Below are positions 42,590 to 51,434 of a stretch of 64,000 bases of DNA, one piece after another; within the stretch, counting starts at the first letter, position 1; the number at the start of each line of letters is the position of its first letter. The notes beneath the pieces are model-generated. The model saw nothing but the letters and a program-made list of their open reading frames with translations. It was not told the DNA's origin and did no database searches. Made by a program: the position numbers and the translations under genes. Source of the stretch: Saprospiraceae bacterium (GTDB taxonomy: Bacteria; Bacteroidota; Bacteroidia; Chitinophagales; Saprospiraceae); contig JADKGF010000026.1 in assembly GCA_016717105.1 (NCBI GenBank), positions 26,591-90,590 of the forward strand, read 5' to 3'.

Positions 42590-44188
42590 TTATTTATTTG
42601 TATTAACCAACTTTCTGCCTGCAAATTCATGTTTAGATAATGGTTTGTGATTTTCCAAACCTTTTATCGTAACAGTACCACCTGATGCTTCATAATCATG
42701 TTTAAAGTGTTGGAGATTCTCCATCACAGAATGATCAGTCAATTTTGTATTTTGTAAATCGATCGTAACATTAAATCCAGGAGGAATACTTTCTAATCTT
42801 GATTTTATCCTAACATAATTGGTAAATACGGCTGCTTTATCGATCTCCACGAGGTAATTATCACCTTCAAAAGAAATGATAGTAGGTGCCTTGAACAATG
42901 CACTCAATGGCACACCATGGTACATGTGAAAGATGATTTTCAGCAACATACCCTGCTGCAATACCAACCAATAAGTCTTCAAACAAGGTAAAAAATATCG
43001 TCACCAAAAAGATAGCCAATTGTTCTTTGCCTACACTAAAAGTATGTACAAATTCTCTAGGATGCGCTAGTTTAATACCTACTGCTACCAACATGGCTGC
43101 TAGTGCTGCATTTGGTATCATCTCGATATATCGCGAAGCTACCAAGACAAATATCAATATAAAAAATCCATGAAAAAAATTGGCCCAACGGGTTTTAGCG
43201 CCATTACTTACATTGGCAGAACTACGAGCCACCTCGGATATCATTGGCAATCCACCAAGAATTGCTGTAATGGCATTTCCAACACCAACGGCGATTAAGT
43301 CTTGATTATTGTTAGATTTTCTCTTGTATGGATCGATAAGGTCTATCGCCTTAACAGTAAGTAGTGACTCGAGTGTACCTACAAGTGCAAACATAATAAC
43401 ATACTTAATAAATAAACCTGGCATATTGAAGCCGCCAAAATCAACATTGAGATGCAAATTTTCAACTAAATTCCCTATGTGAACTAATGCATATGAAGGT
43501 TCGGTATGCGAAAAATCCATGATCAACTCAGCAGGGACAGCAATGATCAGTACCATCAAAGGCGCTGGAATCTTACCAATAACAGAATTTTTGAGATATG
43601 GCCAGCCCAACATAACAGCAAGACTTATGACGCCAATCAGTGCACCTCTTGGGTCCAAATTTGCCACGATTGTCGGCAATGAACCCAATAAAGCCAAAGG
43701 ACCTTTCCCTGCTACAAGAGACGGATTAACATTTAATAAAACAGGCAATTGTTTAGCAATGATGATGATACCAATTGCCGCAAGCATGCCGTGGATGGCT
43801 GGAAGTGGAAAAAATCTGCTAGTTTTCCAAATTTCAATAGTCCAAACGCAATTTGTACTAAAGCAGCAACAAACATAGCTCCAAGTGCCAAATGCCATCC
43901 TGTTTCTCCACCACCAAAATCAGTAACTGCACCAGCAACTATGACGATAAGTCCGGCAGCAGGCCCTTTGATAGTCAGTTTGCTACCCATAATAAGACTT
44001 ACAACTAGACCGCCGATAATAGCCGTGATCAAACCCATAATAGGCGGAAATTCAGAAGCTTTAGCAATGCCCAAGCTTAATGGCAGCGCCAATAAAAACA
44101 CTATAAATCCGGATACTACATCCGCATTGAAATTTTCCTTAAGGCCAGCCAAACCATCCTTAGGAAGATTAATTTTATTACTTTTCAT
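42590..44188 (-). CDS. SulP-family inorganic anion (probably bicarbonate) transporter with STAS domain (two frameshifts)
   Basis: SulP proteins carry sulfate, bicarbonate or other anions; BicA is the bicarbonate type. The product (about 532 residues after joining) starts FNADVVSGFIVFLLALPLSLGIAKAS, typical of SulP, then many helices with GGLPMISEVARSSANVSNGAKTRWANF, and ends in a shortened STAS-like domain (VTIDLQNTKLTDHSVMENL, residues about 455-520). Frame breaks lie near 43810 (run of six T: ADFF to PLPAIHG) and near 42960 (GIAAG to MLLKII). The four-gene context SulP-porin-dabA-dabB argues for bicarbonate rather than sulfate as substrate. This is an inference. Confidence 0.88.
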
Positions 44189-44295
44189 GATTACTTTTTA
44201 GATAATTGATTTAAAAGTGGATATACACAAGCCAAGCGTTAGGCCATGTAAATACCAAATACAAACTTTCCTTTACAGGAAGAATTAAAAAGTAA

Positions 44296-44673
44296 TCAAG
44301 CAGTGTGGAGCTTCCAACTATGATACAAAATAAAAAGTGGGTACTTTTCTATCTTGAAGTTAAGTAGTCGATGGGAAGGACTACCTACTACAGCTGGTTT
44401 AGTAACTTTTAAGTCGCCGTGGATCTTACCAAAGGTTGCCGAATTTAAACTGTGGTAGTTATCTTCTTCTGAATTTTCATCACCATCCTTTCCTTCCAGA
44501 AACTCAACCAAATCAATGAATGTAGAATCTGATGGGCTTATTTGATCAACTTGTTTGTGTAAACTAGTGTCAGGCGGATAGCTAAACTGTCGTACATCCT
44601 GCTCAAGATAATGGTAAAGAGCCATGATCTCAAGTAGAAAACAAACAGAAAATAACCTAATTGCTAACCGCAT
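44296..44673 (-). CDS. Small hypothetical protein upstream of the carbon-uptake operon
   Basis: The frame opens at a GTG at 44712, but an ATG at 44673 (MRLAIRLFSVCFLLEI) gives a 125-residue protein with one N-terminal hydrophobic segment, an acidic middle (EFLEGKDGDENSEED) and a basic C-terminal part (SHRLLNFKIEKYPLF). I do not recognise the family. A CAAATGTA at 44712-44719, the complement of TACATTTG, is a fair -7 element and would give a short leader for the 44673 start. It lies 107 bases upstream of the SulP gene on the same strand, so it could be co-transcribed. Confidence 0.5.
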   Translation of the reverse strand: MRLAIRLFSVCFLLEIMALYHYLEQDVRQFSYPPDTSLHKQVDQISPSDSTFIDLVEFLEGKDGDENSEEDNYHSLNSATFGKIHGDLKVTKPAVVGSPSHRLLNFKIEKYPLFILYHSWKLHTA

Positions 44674-44956
44674 TGGCAAATAAATATAAAAATTATGTGC
44701 TATTGAACGCACAAATGTAATATTTCTTGCAATATGTGTATGTTAAACAAAATATAATTTTTTGCTAGCTCGTAAAATCCTTGTAATCTCACCCTGTTTT
44801 TAGCCGACATTCCGACAATAAACCATAAAAAAGATCTATACAAAACATTCATAACCAACTATTTATAGAATACTTTTAATTTCATACATGTTTAAGTATT
44901 TTTTAATTTTTATAAAATTTCGGAACAAATTAATTTTAAAATTGTTATTGAATGCA

Positions 44957-46241
44957 ATGTCACTTAACAATAATGATTTCATGACAGGCAATACAAAACC
45001 AAAAATTGTAGTTATTGGTGGCGGTTTTGCTGGGTTGCAATTCATACAAAATATAAAGCATGATGTATTCGATATCTTGCTCATAGATAAATTAAATCAC
45101 TATCAGTTCCAGCCTCTATTTTATCAAGTAGCGACTTCACAAATCGAACCTTCGAGCATTTCATTTCCCTTTCGTAAGATATTTCAGAAAAGAAAAGATG
45201 TGCGAATACGACTGACCAAAGTTGAAAAAATAGATCAGATAAGCAAAACTGTTATAACTGACATAGGCGCATTTCCATATGATTTTCTCATCATTGCCAC
45301 AGGCTGCAAAACCAATTACTTCGGCAATAAAAATATCAAAAAATATACATTCAGCCTAAAAACCACTTATCAGGCTATCACCATCCGAAACAGCATCTTG
45401 GAGAATTTTGAGAAATTGCAATACGTGGAAGGCCTAGAAAAAGAAGCGCTACTCAATATCGTAGTTGTAGGTGGCGGACCTACAGGTGTAGAATTGGCTG
45501 GTGCTTTTGCTGAAATAAAAGCGAGATATTTTGCCGAAAGATTTCTTCAGGATAGATTTTACCAAAATGCAAATCATTCTGCTAGAAGGTAGCCCTAATA
45601 CACTGAATAATATGAGTGAAATGTCGAGAAATGCCTCGGCAAAATATCTGCGCGATCTGGGAGTTATCATAAAAACCCAATTATTCGTAACGGATTACGA
45701 TGGTACCAACTTGCAAATGAATAACGGCGAAATCATCAGGAGCAAACAAGTTATCTGGGCTGCAGGTGTTACTGGCAATCTTATAGAAGGCATGAATCCA
45801 AATATCATTACGCCATCTAACAGGTATAAAGTCGATAGATTTAATAAAATCGAAGATACAGAAAATATCTTTGCTATAGGAGATATAAGCTACATGGAAA
45901 CTCCAAAATATCCAAAAGGACATCCGCAAGTAGCTAATGTAGCCATTAATCAAGGTAAGTTGTTGGCAAAAAATCTATTGGCGATAATAAATGGTAAGGA
46001 ACAAAAACAATATGAGTACACCGACCTTGGATCTATGGCAACTATCGGTAGGAACAAGGCTGTCGTTGAGCTTCCATTTGTAAAGTTTAAAGGATATTTT
46101 GCCTGGCTTATTTGGATGTTTCTTCACCTTATGTTGATTTTGAGTGTGCGAAACAAAATCATTATTTTCATTAATTGGGCATGGAATTATATATCCAAAA
46201 ACAGTTCACTCAGATTGATATTAAAAGAAGATAAAAGGTGA
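44957..46241 (+). CDS. ndh: Type II NADH:quinone oxidoreductase (one frameshift)
   Basis: NDH-2 is a peripheral flavoprotein that oxidises NADH and reduces membrane quinone without pumping protons. Two Rossmann sites are present: VVIGGGFAGLQF (FAD) and VVVGGGPTGVELAG (NADH). The phrases YQFQPLFYQVA, QVIWAAGVTG and ENIFAIGDISY are also typical, and the C-terminal amphipathic part (FAWLIWMFLHLMLIL) would bind the membrane. The start at ATG 44957 (MSLNNNDF) is preferred over the upstream 44888. The frame breaks near 45520 in AAAAGCG; joined, it reads EIKRDILPKDFF, as in the family, and gives about 428 residues. Confidence 0.92.
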
Positions 46242-46398
46242 TAGTCAATATTTAAAGAAAATCATTATTCTACCAGCTTCTCTACATAATACCTATTCAA
46301 AACATAAGGCTTTCAAATATTATTTTAATTTATTAAGGTAATAATACACATGGGTATTGGTACTTTTGTATTTTTAGGACGAATTTCCAATTTTATCC

Positions 46399-47214
46399 AT
46401 GAATCGACAGCCAATTATTCTGATTATGTTTTTGACTTTTATTGTCAATTTTACTTTTGGGCAATCTGGTTTCACTACGACCGGAGGCGCCAATTTCCTA
46501 GGATATGGACGTGCCGGTGTAAACATTGCCGGGATTGAGTCTATCTATTTAAATCAGGCCGGACTTACTGAAGTTAAAAATTTTTCTGTGGACATTAGTG
46601 CGGAGAGAAGATACAATTTGTCGGACTTGACCAATTTATCATTTGCGGTTGCCAAGAGTTTCAAATTTGGAACTATAGGCTTGATGGTCTCAAATTTTGG
46701 TTTTACAGAGTACAATGAACAGAAATTTGGATTGGCCTATGCCCGAAAACTAAATAAATCGATTTCGCTTGGTGGACAGTTTGATATGCTAAGGTACAAT
46801 ATAGCATCGGTCGGTAGCAAAAGCCTTTTTTCTTTTGAAGCGGGCATGCAACTTAAGTTAAACCGAGATTTCAATTTGGCGGCTCATGTCTTTAGTCCTG
46901 GAAATCTCGAAGTGACTGAAAACACAGATATAGGTACCAGATTCAGATTAGGTGTAAAATATGCACCGTCTGCCAAGGTTTTTGTTTTGGGTGAAATAGA
47001 CAAACTTATTGATCGAAAACCCGAATATAAAATCGGTATTGGTTATCAGGTCATTGATATTCTTCAAATCAGATTTGGTATCAATCCAACGGTATCCACT
47101 TATAGTTTCGGCGCCATGCTCAAATTTAAAGACAAATATGGCATTGCCACGTCGATGTCGCTTAATGAGGCATTGGGCAATTCGCCAGCGGTTTCGCTTC
47201 AGTATCAACAGTAA
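46399..47214 (+). CDS. Outer-membrane barrel protein, PorV/UPF0164-like
   Basis: A 271-residue protein with a signal peptide (FLTFIVNFTFGQ, cleavage about residue 22), then GGANFLGYGRAGVNIAGIESIYLNQAGL. This opening resembles FadL/PorV-type and UPF0164 barrels, where the AxxA-G-N-PA motif marks the N-terminal hatch. Amphipathic strands follow to the C-terminus (ALGNSPAVSLQYQQ). PorV shuttles T9SS cargo, but PorV is longer (about 390 residues); this shorter form could be a PorQ-like or unrelated barrel. A TACTTTTG promoter-like motif lies at 46361-46368. The next gene starts 26 bases after it. Confidence 0.65.
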   Translation: MNRQPIILIMFLTFIVNFTFGQSGFTTTGGANFLGYGRAGVNIAGIESIYLNQAGLTEVKNFSVDISAERRYNLSDLTNLSFAVAKSFKFGTIGLMVSNFGFTEYNEQKFGLAYARKLNKSISLGGQFDMLRYNIASVGSKSLFSFEAGMQLKLNRDFNLAAHVFSPGNLEVTENTDIGTRFRLGVKYAPSAKVFVLGEIDKLIDRKPEYKIGIGYQVIDILQIRFGINPTVSTYSFGAMLKFKDKYGIATSMSLNEALGNSPAVSLQYQQ

Positions 47215-47240
47215 ATCATGGCAATTATTAAGATTCGCTT

Positions 47241-48398
47241 TTGAAAATCATATTTCTTACATCCAGATTCCCGTATCCATTAGAAAAAGGAGATAAGCTT
47301 CGTGCTTATTATCAGATAGAAGCGCTATCTCATGAGCATGAAGTTCACCTTATCAGTATCACAGATACCGATCATGACAAGCAACATCTCGAAAAATTGC
47401 GTCAAATTACTACATCAGTCCACCTTATTCGCATCACGCCTTTAGAAAGATATTTGGGGCTGATACGTGCAGTTGCCTCTGGACTTCCATTTCAGATTGC
47501 TTGGTTTTACAGTCCAAAATCAGACGAACTTATTCAGCAAATATGTCAAGAAATCCAACCAGATCACATCTTCTGTCAATTGCCTAGAATGGCTGAATAT
47601 TGCACAACATTGCCCCACAAAAAAACCTTAGACTACATGGATAGTTTCGGTATAGGCATGCAAAAAAGGTCGTCTGTAGTCAAAGGTTTGATGTCTGCAC
47701 TATATAAAAAGGAAGCAGTGCGAATGATCAGGTACGAAGCCTTGATTGCAAAAAGATTTGATCATCTTACGATAATCTCCCAGCAAGATAAGGAGCAGTT
47801 TTCATTTGGAGAAGCAGAGTCAATTCATGTTGTTCCCAATGGCATTAGTCCAGCATTTTTTGATTTCCCAAAGGTCAACGAGCCAGAATACGATGTTATA
47901 TTTGTAGGAAATATGGGCTACTTGCCTAATATAGAAACTGTGGAATTTCTCATTAATGATATTTTACCACTTTTGCCAGACAAAACCAAGGTCATCATTG
48001 CAGGCGCAAATCCTTCACCAAGAGTAAAAAAATTGTCTTCTGCTCAGGTAATTGTTAGTGGTTGGGTAGATGACATACGCACATCCTATGTCAGTGGCCG
48101 AATATTTGTAGCGCCTATGTGGTCAGGCACTGGTCAGCAAAATAAAATCCTAGAAGCCATGGCGTTAGGCATACCTTGCATTACAACTCAATTGGTCAAT
48201 AATGCCATCGGTGCGCAACAAGGAAAGGAAATCTTGATTGCAGAATCAGCCACTGAATTTGCTAACGCAATACAATTATTATTAAAAGACCAAGCACTTT
48301 ATCATACAATTAGTACACAATCTTCAAAATTTGTCCAACAAAAGTTCGACTGGAAACAAAATGCTACGATATTAAGTTCTATTTTTGCATCAAATTAA
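47241..48398 (+). CDS. GT4-type glycosyltransferase
   Basis: The 385-residue product has a GT-B layout: an N-terminal domain starting MKIIFLTSRFPYPLEKGDKLRAY, and a C-terminal nucleotide-sugar domain with VVPNGISPAFF, VIFVGNMGYLPN and the acceptor-activating stretch GTGQQNKILEAMALGIPCI. The wording is that of exopolysaccharide-type sugar transferases of the PEP-CTERM/XrtA TuaH-like group (LDYMDSFGIGMQKRS). Translation probably begins at TTG (47241), as no ATG precedes the conserved start. It overlaps no gene but is only 15 bases from ribBA. Donor and acceptor sugars cannot be inferred. Confidence 0.88.
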   Translation: MKIIFLTSRFPYPLEKGDKLRAYYQIEALSHEHEVHLISITDTDHDKQHLEKLRQITTSVHLIRITPLERYLGLIRAVASGLPFQIAWFYSPKSDELIQQICQEIQPDHIFCQLPRMAEYCTTLPHKKTLDYMDSFGIGMQKRSSVVKGLMSALYKKEAVRMIRYEALIAKRFDHLTIISQQDKEQFSFGEAESIHVVPNGISPAFFDFPKVNEPEYDVIFVGNMGYLPNIETVEFLINDILPLLPDKTKVIIAGANPSPRVKKLSSAQVIVSGWVDDIRTSYVSGRIFVAPMWSGTGQQNKILEAMALGIPCITTQLVNNAIGAQQGKEILIAESATEFANAIQLLLKDQALYHTISTQSSKFVQQKFDWKQNATILSSIFASN

Positions 48399-48413
48399 AA
48401 AGGACACATCGTT

Positions 48414-49550
48414 ATGTTTGCTGAAACCATCACGGAGCCAGAAATCCGTCTAAACACCATAGAAGAAGCGATTGAAGATATTAAATCTGGTAAAATCCTC
48501 ATAGTAGTGGATGACGAAGACAGAGAAAATGAAGGAGACTTCATCTGTGCTGCCGAAAAAATCACGCCCGAGCTTGTAAATTTTATGGCCAAACATGGAC
48601 GTGGATTGATTTGTACGCCAATTCTCGAGAAACGCGGAAAAGAACTGGACCTTGATCTTATGGTCAAATCCAATACAGCCATGCACAACACAGCATTCAC
48701 GGTATCAATCGACTTAATAGGTCAAGGCTGTACCACAGGAATCTCAGCATACGACCGAGCTACCGGTATAAAAGCCATCATTAATCCTGATACCAAACCT
48801 ACGGATTTTGCCCGACCAGGACATATTTTTCCACTCATAGCCAAACAAGGTGGCGTACTAAGACGTACGGGACATACAGAAGCAGCCGTAGATCTTGCCA
48901 GATTGGCAGATTGCTATCCAGCTGGTGTATTGGTAGAAATCCTCAATGAAGATGGATCAATGGCCCGTTTGCCACAACTCATAGAAATCAGCCGTCAACT
49001 TTCTATCAAAATCATCTCAATCAAAGACCTCGTGGCATATCGTATGCGAACCGAGAGATTGGTAAGTCTAGAAATGGAGACTGAAATAGATACAACGTAT
49101 GGTAAATTTGCCGTCAAGGCATTCAGACAGTTGACTACAGGTGATGTGCATCTGGCATTCACAATGGGAGAAATAAATGATGGTGAGCCTACCTTGGTAC
49201 GTGTACATTCCAATACAGAAACTGGTGACATCCTTGGTATCCTATTTGACGGATATGCAGAGCAGCTTTCACGGTCATTGCAAATAATTGCTAAGGCAAA
49301 AAAAGGTGTACTACTTTTCATGCGCCACCATGAAGGAGATACATCCATTCTAGATAAACTAAAAGCCTTGGATAACAATCCAAAAAATAATCCACCAGCA
49401 TCAGACGAACAGAGAGATTTCGGTACTGGAGCACAGATCTTGCGTGAATTGGGCATTACCAAAATAAAGCTCATCTCAAATCATACTAAAAAACGCATCG
49501 GATTGATCGGATATGGATTGGAGATTTCAGAGCATGTGTATTTGGATTGA
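48414..49550 (+). CDS. ribBA: RibBA: DHBP synthase with zinc-less GTP cyclohydrolase II domain
   Basis: The N-terminal domain (residues about 14-210) makes 3,4-dihydroxy-2-butanone 4-phosphate from ribulose 5-phosphate for riboflavin synthesis. Its motifs are intact: [27 protein letters not shown] and [16 protein letters not shown]. The C-terminal GTP cyclohydrolase II domain (215-378) is recognisable by [17 protein letters not shown] and GLIGYGLEI. However, the C-x10-C-x-C zinc site (normally in the TGDxFGSxRCDCG segment) reads [18 protein letters not shown], and the usual EGRGIGL loop reads HHEGDTSIL. This half is therefore probably not a GTP cyclohydrolase, and a separate RibA would be needed. 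Confidence 0.93.
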   Translation: MFAETITEPEIRLNTIEEAIEDIKSGKILIVVDDEDRENEGDFICAAEKITPELVNFMAKHGRGLICTPILEKRGKELDLDLMVKSNTAMHNTAFTVSIDLIGQGCTTGISAYDRATGIKAIINPDTKPTDFARPGHIFPLIAKQGGVLRRTGHTEAAVDLARLADCYPAGVLVEILNEDGSMARLPQLIEISRQLSIKIISIKDLVAYRMRTERLVSLEMETEIDTTYGKFAVKAFRQLTTGDVHLAFTMGEINDGEPTLVRVHSNTETGDILGILFDGYAEQLSRSLQIIAKAKKGVLLFMRHHEGDTSILDKLKALDNNPKNNPPASDEQRDFGTGAQILRELGITKIKLISNHTKKRIGLIGYGLEISEHVYLD

Positions 49551-49732
49551 TTAAAAGATATAGAATGCTTCAAAGGTGACTCTTAGTATTTTTTAATTGT
49601 GTGTCAATAAAAATGTATATCGCTCTAACTTCATAGAGTTTATACCTAATTAATACTGATAGCAATTACGCTCAATAGCATAAATATAATAAGCTTGAAA
49701 GAAATCACTTAATCCATTACCCTACCAAAATA

Positions 49733-50920
49733 ATGAAACAAATAATAATATTTTTATTTTTCATGCCATTGCTATGTTGTGGACAGAAGAAAATAGATTT
49801 AAATCAAGGGACAATTGCGCAATCGACATTTCATGATACGATACCTTTTGAGCTGGTTAGAGACAAAATAATCGTAACAGTCCAAATTCAAAATCAGAAA
49901 AAACGATTTATTTTTGATACTGGAGCTACGCTGATGATCTCAGAAGAAATTCAAGCAGAAAATAAATATGAAGCCTTAGAGACTGTAGATCAGAGCGACG
50001 CAGTCGGTACAAGTCGTAAAGTGCAACTGGTGACCATGGATGAATTCGAACTAGGGAAAATAAAATTTCAAAAAATACCGGCTGTTGTGACTAATGTGAA
50101 AGCACCACGCTTTTTGAATTGTCTGAATTATGATGGATTTATTGGAAGCAATGCACTGAGAAACTGTATTGTTCAAATCAATCTTGAAGATAAATATCTA
50201 GTCATCAGCAATGAAATCAGCAAATTAGATATTAAAAATACGTTCAAAACAAATTTACGTCTCGACAAACAAAGCGGTCCTCATATAAAGACAAAAATAG
50301 GTGAAAAGGTTGAATTTGAAGGATTATTTGATAGTGGGTCAGATGAATTTATGGCCATTTCGGAAGATACCTACGATAAAATAGAAAAGAAAAAATTATC
50401 CCGACTGTTGAATAATGGATTTGGTTCAAATACATTAGCCTTACACAGCATTGAAAAGCAACAAAAGAAACAACGCGTATCCATAAGTGGTGTTAACTTT
50501 GGCGATTATATTATTCGGGATTTTGTATCTATTATCTCATCTGGCAGTACCGAAAATGCATTTGGATTGGGTCTAGCAAAATATGGCAATATAACAATTG
50601 ACTATATCAATAAGAATTTTTATTTTCAACCACTACACCCTATTCAAACATTTTCAAATAAAACTACCTTGGGTTTTATTCCTATTCCCAACGATGAATA
50701 TGTACAAGTCGGGATTGTCTGGACAAATACTAATGCCGAAAAATTGGGTTTGAGAAGTGGTTTTAGGATATTGAAAATAAATGACATAGATTTTTCAGAA
50801 CGAAGTGCAGAATCAGATTGTGCCCTTTTCCTCCAACAACCATTTAAGGAATCTATCATGACGCTTAACTATATAGATGAAAATAATGAAATAAAGACTA
50901 TCACATTAAATCAAGAATAA
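49733..50920 (+). CDS. Two-lobed retropepsin-like aspartic protease with C-terminal PDZ domain
   Basis: The 395-residue protein has a signal sequence with a possible lipobox (PLLCCGQ, Cys16) and two retropepsin-like lobes. The first carries FIFDTGATLMIS (DTG, residues 62-64) with a later hydrophobic-Gly in NYDGFIGSNALRNC. The second carries GLFDSGSDEFMAIS (DSG, 200-202) with GLGLAKYGNITIDY. A PDZ-like segment follows (about 310-395) with NAEKLGLRSGFRILKINDID. Most bacterial members of this family (clan AA) have one lobe and dimerise, or have a PDZ with a pair of lobes of which one may be degenerate. Both motifs look intact here. It probably acts in the periplasm. No neighbour suggests a substrate. 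Confidence 0.82.
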   Translation: MKQIIIFLFFMPLLCCGQKKIDLNQGTIAQSTFHDTIPFELVRDKIIVTVQIQNQKKRFIFDTGATLMISEEIQAENKYEALETVDQSDAVGTSRKVQLVTMDEFELGKIKFQKIPAVVTNVKAPRFLNCLNYDGFIGSNALRNCIVQINLEDKYLVISNEISKLDIKNTFKTNLRLDKQSGPHIKTKIGEKVEFEGLFDSGSDEFMAISEDTYDKIEKKKLSRLLNNGFGSNTLALHSIEKQQKKQRVSISGVNFGDYIIRDFVSIISSGSTENAFGLGLAKYGNITIDYINKNFYFQPLHPIQTFSNKTTLGFIPIPNDEYVQVGIVWTNTNAEKLGLRSGFRILKINDIDFSERSAESDCALFLQQPFKESIMTLNYIDENNEIKTITLNQE

Positions 50921-51434
50921 AAGCAGATGCAACAAGTTGTAGTAATTTGGTTAAACATATAGACACAATACAGCGACAAGAAAATAATACGAAATGATAA
51001 TGTCAAATATTATTTTGCGGAAATCAAGTAAATCGTTTTAATGTACCATTATTCACATAAGACATCTAACCATGTTTTTCTCTGAGTCTATCCAGCATTT
51101 TGTGTTTGAAAAAAAATATACTTCACATTAAATTAATACTATATTTGTACTTAGCAGTCAAGTTGTCACGTTAAAGATTTAATTTTAATCAGAAAAGTCA
51201 CCAAATAAGTAGGTAAATACGCAATTTTCAACTACTTTTGGTGAAAATTGGTAGTTTGCTTGCATCCAACTGATTTAATTTTTTGCAACAGATCGGCCAA
51301 AAACAGATACTTATTTGGTTCTTTCGCCCAAGGTGTACCTACACAAACAGTCATATCGGCTTGGATATCAATCTCAATGCAATATATTGAATAAAGTAAA
51401 CAATAGATTTTCGAAACAACTAAAGAAATAATTG
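50921..51434. other. Intergenic stretch with a coding remnant on the minus strand
   Basis: No intact gene is present. On the minus strand, about 51385-51237 reads open as IEIDIQADMTVCVGTP, then AKEPNKYLFLADLLQKIK and a stop. This looks like real protein rather than random frame, but it has no start and no recognised family. TATATTTG at 51140-51147 and TACTTTTG at 51233-51240 are promoter-like, though neither is at a useful distance with a clear -33 element. Confidence 0.4.
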
